A program made the position numbers and the translations under genes. Below, in pieces: positions 5,433 through 9,916 of a stretch of 9,916 nucleotides of DNA. This DNA comes from Deltaproteobacteria bacterium CG_4_8_14_3_um_filter_43_13 (GTDB lineage Bacteria; Desulfobacterota; UBA8473). Position 1 is the first letter of the stretch. Each line of letters starts with the position of its first letter. The stretch is taken from NCBI GenBank assembly GCA_002782605.1, contig PFIF01000019.1:1-9916 (forward strand), read 5' to 3'. The notes below the pieces were generated by a model. It was not told the DNA's origin, ran no database searches, and was given only the letters and a program-made list of their open reading frames with translations.

Positions 5433-6536
5433 TTAAAACAGGAATCTTCTTGTACTAATATTAATGAGGATACCAATCCCCAGCAGAAACGATATGGTAG
5501 AGGAGCCACCATAACTCATAAGGGGCAGTGGAACACCAACAACAGGTATGATACCCAGAGACATGCCTATATTGATGAATATTTGCCAGAAGAACATAGA
5601 AACTATCCCAAAGGTCAGAAAGGCACAAAAACCCTCTCTTGAATGGGAAGCTATTCGAAGGCCCCAAAGCACAACAAGTAAATATAGAGACACAACCATG
5701 AGAGACCCCAGAAACCCCCATTCTTCTGCAAAAACCGAGAAAACAAAATCGGTGTGTTGCTCGGGAAGGAAGAGCAACTGACTCTGAGTTCCTTTTAAGA
5801 ACCCTTTTCCCCAAAAAGCCCCGGACCCGATAGCAATCTTTGATTGAATTATATGATAGCCAGAACCAAGGGGGTCGAGGTCTGGGTTAACAAAGGTTAA
5901 GATTCTCATTTTTTGATAACTTTTTAAATAGTGCCAGAACAGAGGGAGCCCGGCTAAAAACACTGAGGACATTATCAGGATATTTTTCATCTTTATTCCA
6001 TTGAATAACAAAAGAGACAGGAAGATCAAGATAATAATAAGAGCCGTACCCAGATCTGGTTGAAGAAGAACAAGGACAACCGGCAATGCCAGCATAAGAA
6101 AGGGGATAAAAAGACCACGAATTGCTCCCAGACTATAACCGGGATATTTACTAAAGTACTTTGATAATATGAATATTATAGCGATTTTAAAAAACTCCGA
6201 CGGTTGTAATGAAAAACCCCCCAGTTCAAGCCATCTCCTTGAACCAGAAACGCTTTTACCAAAAGGAATTACCAGGATTAGCAATAAGACCGCAACCGTA
6301 AACAAAGGGTAGGCGAAGCGCTCTAACAAACGATAGTCTACACAGAAGGAGAGAAACATTACAAAGATTCCTACAACAATCCAGCACACCTGTTTTAGAT
6401 AAATCGGCATTCCGCCTGGTTCTTTTCCGGCAAAAGTTGCACTATAGATATTAAATATTCCAATAGTAGCAATGATTATCGTTATTAAAAGAAGAAACCA
6501 ATCAAAATTTGAGACTAACCTTCGATCAAATTTCAT
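5433..6536 (-). CDS. rodA: RodA, SEDS-family peptidoglycan glycosyltransferase
   Basis: RodA polymerises lipid II into glycan strands in the inner membrane and works with PBP2 in the elongasome. It has 367 residues (E. coli RodA 370) with about ten membrane helices spread over the whole length. Diagnostic SEDS stretches are visible: SRRWLELGGFSLQPSEFFK (99-117), QPDLGTA (159-165), the loop LPEQHTDFVFSVFAEEWG (257-274) with Asp263 in the position of the essential catalytic aspartate, and GVPLPLMSYGGSS (334-346). SYGGSS and overall length fit both RodA and FtsW; adjacency to mrdA and mreCD makes it RodA. The ATG (6536-6534) has only a GGGG about 12 nt upstream as a possible ribosome binding site, and that GGGG lies in the stem of the preceding hairpin. 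No clear terminator follows, so read-through toward dnaA is possible. Confidence 0.95.
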   Translation of the reverse strand: MKFDRRLVSNFDWFLLLITIIIATIGIFNIYSATFAGKEPGGMPIYLKQVCWIVVGIFVMFLSFCVDYRLLERFAYPLFTVAVLLLILVIPFGKSVSGSRRWLELGGFSLQPSEFFKIAIIFILSKYFSKYPGYSLGAIRGLFIPFLMLALPVVLVLLQPDLGTALIIILIFLSLLLFNGIKMKNILIMSSVFLAGLPLFWHYLKSYQKMRILTFVNPDLDPLGSGYHIIQSKIAIGSGAFWGKGFLKGTQSQLLFLPEQHTDFVFSVFAEEWGFLGSLMVVSLYLLVVLWGLRIASHSREGFCAFLTFGIVSMFFWQIFINIGMSLGIIPVVGVPLPLMSYGGSSTISFLLGIGILINISTRRFLF

Positions 6537-6547
6537 AAAGATTTTTT

Positions 6548-6582
6548 ACCCCGTTAGAAAGTTAAAGACTTTCTAACGGGGT
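6548..6582. other. perfect 15-bp hairpin between mrdA and rodA
   Basis: ACCCCGTTAGAAAGT (6548-6562) pairs completely with ACTTTCTAACGGGGT (6568-6582) around a 5-nt loop. It starts five bases after the mrdA stop codon and ends 11 bases before the rodA ATG. On the minus strand it is followed by TAAAAAATC, not a U-run, and on the plus strand only by a weak TTTACCTT, so it does not qualify as a normal intrinsic terminator in either direction. Its GGGG is the only Shine-Dalgarno candidate for rodA, so the stem could limit rodA translation or stabilise the upstream mRNA end. Confidence 0.75.
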
Positions 6583-6587
6583 TTACC

Positions 6588-8420
6588 TTAAAAAGAGGAG
6601 TTGTCGTCATTTAGAATTTTAAGAGACCCTTTCAGAATATCCCTGGCAATCTGTGCAGCCTTATTGCCCCCATGCCCCCCATGTTCCAGCAACACCACAA
6701 TAGCTACTTTTGATTTGTCTTTCGGGGCAAATGCGGAAAACCAGGCATGATCTCTATGCTCAAAAGGAACATATTCATTACTCGAATCTTTTGGCAACCC
6801 TACTACCTGAGCAGTTCCTGTCTTTCCCGCAACATCAGCCCCTTCTATCCTGGCCCTCCATCCAGTGCCAAGGCGTTCATTGACCACACCCCAAAGAGCA
6901 TCTTTTATTAAATTAATGCTGTTGTCAGATACGGGAATTTTTTTCATCTTTTCGGGAAAGAATTCCTTGATAATGTCTCCTCCCGGAGACGTAATTTTTT
7001 TTACTATTTGCGGTCGATACAGTATACCCCCGTTGGCCATAGATGATATTAAATTTAAGATTTGAAGGGGTGTAACCAGAACGAAACCCTGTCCAATTGC
7101 CATAGACAGGGTTTCGCTTTCTTGCCAGGGAGATTTCAGTGCTTCTAACTTCCATAAGCTTGTTGGAATCAGGCCATGTTTTTCGTTTGTGCGGGAAATA
7201 CCAGTTGGTTTGCCAAGACCAAATAAAGAGGAATAATATGCTATCCTATCCACTCCTAATCTCTGCCCCACCTGATAAAAGTAAACATCACAAGACTCCA
7301 CCAATGCCCGGTGAAGATTAACCCTTCCGTGCCCTTTCCTTTGCCAGCATCTGTATGCTCGCCTGCCGAATCTGTAGGAGCCGTCACAGTAAAAGACGGT
7401 TTCTGGCGTGATGACTTTTTCCTCAAGACCTGCTATGGCGGTAATTATCTTGTATACGGAACCTGGCGGATATTGTCCTTGAATCGCCTTATTTGCTAAC
7501 GGATTATTAGGGTTGCTTACGAGGCATTCCCACTCTTTCGAAGAGATTCCCAGAGAGAACATATTTGGGTTGAAGGAAGGACTGCTAGCCAATGCAAGAA
7601 TATCCCCGGTATTTGGGTCCATTACTATAACGGTGCCTATCATATCAGCGAGAGCCTTTTCTGCAAGTTTTTGAATGTCTAATTCAATAGTTAAGAATAT
7701 GTTTTCACCAGGAGTTGGCTCAAGTTCACGCAAAACCCTTACTTTTCTCCCGACAGCATCAACCTCAACCTGTGCCCCTCCGTTACTTCCCCTTAAAACG
7801 GTTTCATAATCATGCTCTATGCCGTATTTTCCTATTAAGTCCACCATGCTGTATCCATCTGAAACCCTTGTTTTCAATTGAGACTCACTGATTTTCCCCG
7901 TGTATCCAATAAGATGAGCTGCTAATTTGTCAAATATGTAAAGCCGCTTGGGCGCTATTTCAATTGTTACTCCGGGGAGATCCAGTTTGTTTGTTTCAAG
8001 AATAGCCACCTCTCTATAATCCAGGTTTGTTTTTACCTTTATAGGCTTAAATGGGGGGTTGCCCCGGGACTCTTTTAACTTCGCCTTAAATAAGTCAGCC
8101 GTTACGTTTAATAAGTCGCTTAGTTTTTTTATTGTACTTTCCAGGTCATTAACATCCTCGGGTATTATGGAGAGATCAAAAGAAGGATAGTTATCTACCA
8201 GAGCCTTACCCTTTCGATCGAATATAATACCTCTTGGGGCGGGTATTTTAACTATTCTTATTCGGTTATTTTCAGAAAGGCTTTTAAATTTCTTTCCTTG
8301 GAGTATTTGTAGGTACCATAGTCTAGAGAGGATGATGGTAAAGGCAACTATTGCGAATACAATAGAAAAAAACAGCTTTTTTTTAAATTCTCTTTTATTG
8401 TCTTTATCATACAGTAACAT
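6588..8420 (-). CDS. mrdA: penicillin-binding protein 2 (peptidoglycan D,D-transpeptidase MrdA)
   Basis: This class B PBP crosslinks lateral-wall peptidoglycan and partners RodA. It has 610 residues (E. coli PBP2 633). A single N-terminal membrane anchor (about 16-38, LFFSIVFAIVAFTIILSRLWYL) is followed by a pedestal domain beginning RGIIFDRKG (63-71). The transpeptidase domain carries the nucleophile motif S321-V-Y-K324, the second motif S376-C-D378 (the SxD form usual for PBP2) and K533-T-G-T536. Cys345, Cys358, His364 and Cys377 cluster around the second motif and may bind zinc. The ATG (8420-8418) encodes a short cytoplasmic tail and has no recognisable Shine-Dalgarno, perhaps because the upstream spacer is abnormal. 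rodA follows after 51 bp containing a strong hairpin, and mreD lies 335 bp upstream. Confidence 0.97.
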   Translation of the reverse strand: MLLYDKDNKREFKKKLFFSIVFAIVAFTIILSRLWYLQILQGKKFKSLSENNRIRIVKIPAPRGIIFDRKGKALVDNYPSFDLSIIPEDVNDLESTIKKLSDLLNVTADLFKAKLKESRGNPPFKPIKVKTNLDYREVAILETNKLDLPGVTIEIAPKRLYIFDKLAAHLIGYTGKISESQLKTRVSDGYSMVDLIGKYGIEHDYETVLRGSNGGAQVEVDAVGRKVRVLRELEPTPGENIFLTIELDIQKLAEKALADMIGTVIVMDPNTGDILALASSPSFNPNMFSLGISSKEWECLVSNPNNPLANKAIQGQYPPGSVYKIITAIAGLEEKVITPETVFYCDGSYRFGRRAYRCWQRKGHGRVNLHRALVESCDVYFYQVGQRLGVDRIAYYSSLFGLGKPTGISRTNEKHGLIPTSLWKLEALKSPWQESETLSMAIGQGFVLVTPLQILNLISSMANGGILYRPQIVKKITSPGGDIIKEFFPEKMKKIPVSDNSINLIKDALWGVVNERLGTGWRARIEGADVAGKTGTAQVVGLPKDSSNEYVPFEHRDHAWFSAFAPKDKSKVAIVVLLEHGGHGGNKAAQIARDILKGSLKILNDDNSSF

Positions 8421-8546
8421 TGCTGATTTTTAAATTCTAAGTAACTTAAATCCTGAAACAGATTATAACCACTTGATATTTTAGAACTATTTGTCAAATT
8501 ACATAATTCTGCCGGAAACAAGAAATGTTACTTTTAAGTTTGATCT

Positions 8547-8558
8547 CGGCCGCGGCCG
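8547..8558. repeat. 12-bp perfect GC palindrome
   Basis: CGGCCGCGGCCG is self-complementary over all 12 bases and is entirely G/C in an otherwise AT-leaning spacer. It marks the boundary between the AT-rich mrdA-proximal part and the unexplained block toward mreD. Confidence 0.85.
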
Positions 8559-8571
8559 GGGAATGCGCTTC

Positions 8572-8585
8572 TCAGGTATTTAGGC
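8572..8585 (+). repeat. imperfect direct repeat, copy 1
   Basis: TCAGGTATTTAGGC matches 12 of 14 bases of the copy at 8673-8686, and a shared AAAG follows both copies within two bases. The copies are 101 bp apart within the mreD-mrdA spacer. Confidence 0.55.
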
Positions 8586-8672
8586 TGAAAGCTGAAGGCT
8601 ATAAAGCATTTCCAAGGCACGAACCAAACCATTCAAAACCTTCTCGGTTTCTACGACCTTTGTTCAATCAGT

Positions 8673-8686
8673 TCAGGCGTTTAGGC
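8673..8686 (+). repeat. imperfect direct repeat, copy 2
   Basis: TCAGGCGTTTAGGC is the second copy of the 14-base repeat at 8572-8585 (12 of 14 identical). Both lie in the block of unknown origin between mreD and mrdA. Confidence 0.55.
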
Positions 8687-8755
8687 CAAAGTGTCCTAAC
8701 GGTCTTCCACCTTCAGTCTATCTACCCGAGCAATTACCTTCAAAGAATCTGCTAT

Positions 8756-9247
8756 TCATCGAGGCTCAAGCAACAATTCTGTTTTGTTCAATATTAAGAA
8801 TATTAGCGGGCTGAACATACCGGTTAAGATAGCCTGGATGGGAAGAAATCTTACGACAAAAATCCATAGGTTCTCAACAGAGCTGAATACATACAAGGTC
8901 GAAAGCAAGAGGATTCCATCAGCAATACTCAGCGTTATTATTAGGATTGTTTGAGAGAGAGCGTTTTTAAGATAGATATTTTCACAGGCCAGTTTTGTCA
9001 GAAAGAAAGTCACAATCCTTAGAAAGATGAACAACCCTATTATTCCACCAGAAAGGGTATCTACAAGACAACCCAAGGCGGCGGCTAGAAATATGCCTCT
9101 CACCGGCCCTTGAAATATCCCTAGATAGGCTACCATTATTATAATAAAGTCAGGCTTAACGGGAATATGGGAGGAAAAGCTTAAAATTGTAGTTTGTAAG
9201 CTTAAAAAGACTATTCCTAACAATAAAAAAACAAAAAAACCTCCCAT
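8756..9247 (-). CDS. mreD: rod shape-determining membrane protein MreD
   Basis: MreD is a small integral membrane protein of the elongasome that partners MreC and connects it to PBP2 and RodA. It has 163 residues, the usual length (about 160-175), and is very hydrophobic, with probably five or six membrane segments: about 3-23, 33-49, 51-68, 73-92, 100-120 and 130-155. The PDFIIIMVAYLGIFQGPVRGIFLAAALGCLVD region, shown here only in outline (32-63), contains the GxxxGxxxGxxxD-like pattern typical of the family. The ATG (9247-9245) has AAGG six nt upstream. It follows mreC after 51 bp. Sequence identity in this family is low, so the call rests on hydropathy, length and its place between mreC and mrdA. 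Confidence 0.88.
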   Translation of the reverse strand: MGGFFVFLLLGIVFLSLQTTILSFSSHIPVKPDFIIIMVAYLGIFQGPVRGIFLAAALGCLVDTLSGGIIGLFIFLRIVTFFLTKLACENIYLKNALSQTILIITLSIADGILLLSTLYVFSSVENLWIFVVRFLPIQAILTGMFSPLIFLILNKTELLLEPR

Positions 9248-9298
9248 ACCTAACCTTTTAAGGAAACCAGGAGATATGATTATTCAAGCTACCCGAAC

Positions 9299-9916
9299 TT
9301 ATTTCTCTGATGCGGATTTATCACCGACCACTATGAAGACCTCTTCAAGTTTAGCAAAATCAACACTGGGGGTTACCTCAACATACTGAAACAACCCAGA
9401 GCCCTCTCTTTTTATTTTGCTTACCCTTCCCAGAAGCAACCCCTTTGGGAACATTCCCCCTAAACCAGAGGATATAATATCATCTCCCATTCTAACATCA
9501 TCGGCACGCGATACATATTTTAACTGACATGTCTGATTTACCCTTCCTTCCAGGATTCCCTTAGCCCTGGTCCTTTGTACCATAACATCAATGGCGCTTC
9601 TGTGATCTGTTGACAACAGAACCTTGGAGACAGACCTAGAAACCTCTATGACGCGTCCAATCATTCCCTCCGATGTTACTACTGCCATCTTTTTTTCGAT
9701 ACCATCCTTGCTGCCTTTATCGAGAATGACGGTTTTAAACCAACTGGAAGGGTCCTCGCTAATTACCTCTGCAGAGACCATAGAACCCCTGAACTCCTCT
9801 TTGAACAGAAGGAGTTTTCTTAAACGCATATTGGCAATAGCCGCTTCCCTTAAACGAAGGTTCTCTTCTTTCAAGGCATTAATGGTTTTGTTTAAAACGG
9901 TATTTTCTTTTTTAAG
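9299..9916 (-). CDS. mreC: rod shape-determining protein MreC, partial (5' end off the window)
   Basis: MreC is a periplasmic, single-pass scaffold of the elongasome that binds and activates PBP2. The C-terminal 205 codons are visible and the frame runs open through the right edge; about 70-90 N-terminal residues with the membrane anchor should lie outside. Visible in order: the end of a Glu/Lys/Asn/Leu-rich coiled coil (about 1-45 of this part), then the double beta-barrel domain with SWFKTVILDKGSKDGIEKKM, the conserved VTSEGMIGRV, STDHRSAIDVM and the second barrel with GDDIISSGLGGMFPKGLLLGRV. The C-terminus SASEK is short, without a long tail. A TTG at 9874 within the coiled coil is not the true start, because the frame continues upstream with helical sequence. 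mreB would be expected further upstream. Confidence 0.94.
   Translation of the reverse strand, partial: LKKENTVLNKTINALKEENLRLREAAIANMRLRKLLLFKEEFRGSMVSAEVISEDPSSWFKTVILDKGSKDGIEKKMAVVTSEGMIGRVIEVSRSVSKVLLSTDHRSAIDVMVQRTRAKGILEGRVNQTCQLKYVSRADDVRMGDDIISSGLGGMFPKGLLLGRVSKIKREGSGLFQYVEVTPSVDFAKLEEVFIVVGDKSASEK

Larger units (their letters stand above)
8421..8755. other. 335-bp gene-free spacer between mreD and mrdA
   Basis: mreD and mrdA are usually close together, so this gap is abnormal. The mrdA-proximal part (8421-8545) is AT-rich. On the minus strand it has an exact TATAAT at 8467-8462 and a TTGACA at 8497-8492, but they are 24 bp apart, too far for a standard promoter. A 12-bp GC palindrome follows (8547-8558). 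From there to about 8735 the base composition is more GC-rich than the neighbourhood, and the block holds an imperfect direct repeat (8572-8585 and 8673-8686) and an inverted CTGAAGG/CCTTCAG pair. A plus-strand reading frame spans 8525-8797 but shows no protein-like features. It may be a decayed insertion or dispersed repeat; I do not recognise the family. Confidence 0.6.

Noticed and set aside
5461..5814. Minus-strand 117-codon frame inside rodA.
   Set aside because: It is an out-of-frame reading of the conserved rodA sequence, which itself is intact through this stretch, so no frameshift need be proposed.
8525..8797. Plus-strand 90-codon frame starting MLLLSLISAAAGEC, superficially like a signal peptide or lipoprotein.
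   Set aside because: It overlaps the 3' end of mreD, has no ribosome binding site, has coding-unlike composition after the first residues, and lies in a block that looks like a non-coding repeat.
1..9916. Search for tRNA, rRNA, CRISPR arrays, toxin-antitoxin or defence genes.
   Set aside because: No such signature was seen on either strand. All long frames with protein-like content are accounted for by the ten core genes.

Overview
This window looks like a chromosomal core region of a Gram-negative, rod-shaped, moderately AT-rich bacterium. All ten recognisable genes lie on the minus strand, so in transcription order the window reads from its right end to its left: mreC (5' part off the edge) - mreD - mrdA (PBP2) - rodA - dnaA - dnaN - atpF' (b') - atpF (b) - atpH (delta) - atpA (3' part off the edge). 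The split b'/b stator genes directly before delta and alpha, the complete MreCD-PBP2-RodA set, and a short inverted-repeat element of a style I associate with Desulfobacterota-type genomes suggest a deltaproteobacterial (Desulfobacterota-like) or related lineage. That assignment is an inference and I cannot place the organism more precisely.

Right part (9916-5433): the elongasome operon. MreC and MreD are membrane scaffold proteins of the rod complex, PBP2 is the transpeptidase and RodA the SEDS glycosyltransferase; together they build the lateral cell wall. Two spacers are unusual. A 335-bp gap between mreD and mrdA carries a GC-rich palindrome and an unexplained block with imperfect repeats. 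A 51-bp gap between mrdA and rodA carries a perfect 15-bp hairpin without a U-tract.

Middle part (5432-3656): replication initiation. dnaA has a good sigma70-like promoter (5362-5390). A 142-bp MITE-like element with imperfect terminal inverted repeats and an exact 8-bp target duplication sits in the dnaA leader, almost at the predicted transcription start. Two DnaA-box-like sites lie just before the probable dnaA ATG. The dnaA-dnaN spacer has the layout expected of a chromosomal origin: same-oriented DnaA-box-like 9-mers, then a DnaA-trio-like tract, then an AT-rich segment. A possible dnaN promoter is embedded in the same bases.

Left part (3658-1): dnaN is followed not by recF/gyrB but by the F1Fo ATP synthase genes, tightly packed with 1- and 4-base overlaps or direct abutment. 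The leader before atpF' is almost free of U. Genes for Fo subunits a and c are not between dnaN and atpF' and are presumably elsewhere. I see no tRNA, rRNA or CRISPR array, and no defence or wholly novel gene system. The notable content is non-coding: the origin candidate, the inserted element, the hairpin and the two odd spacers.
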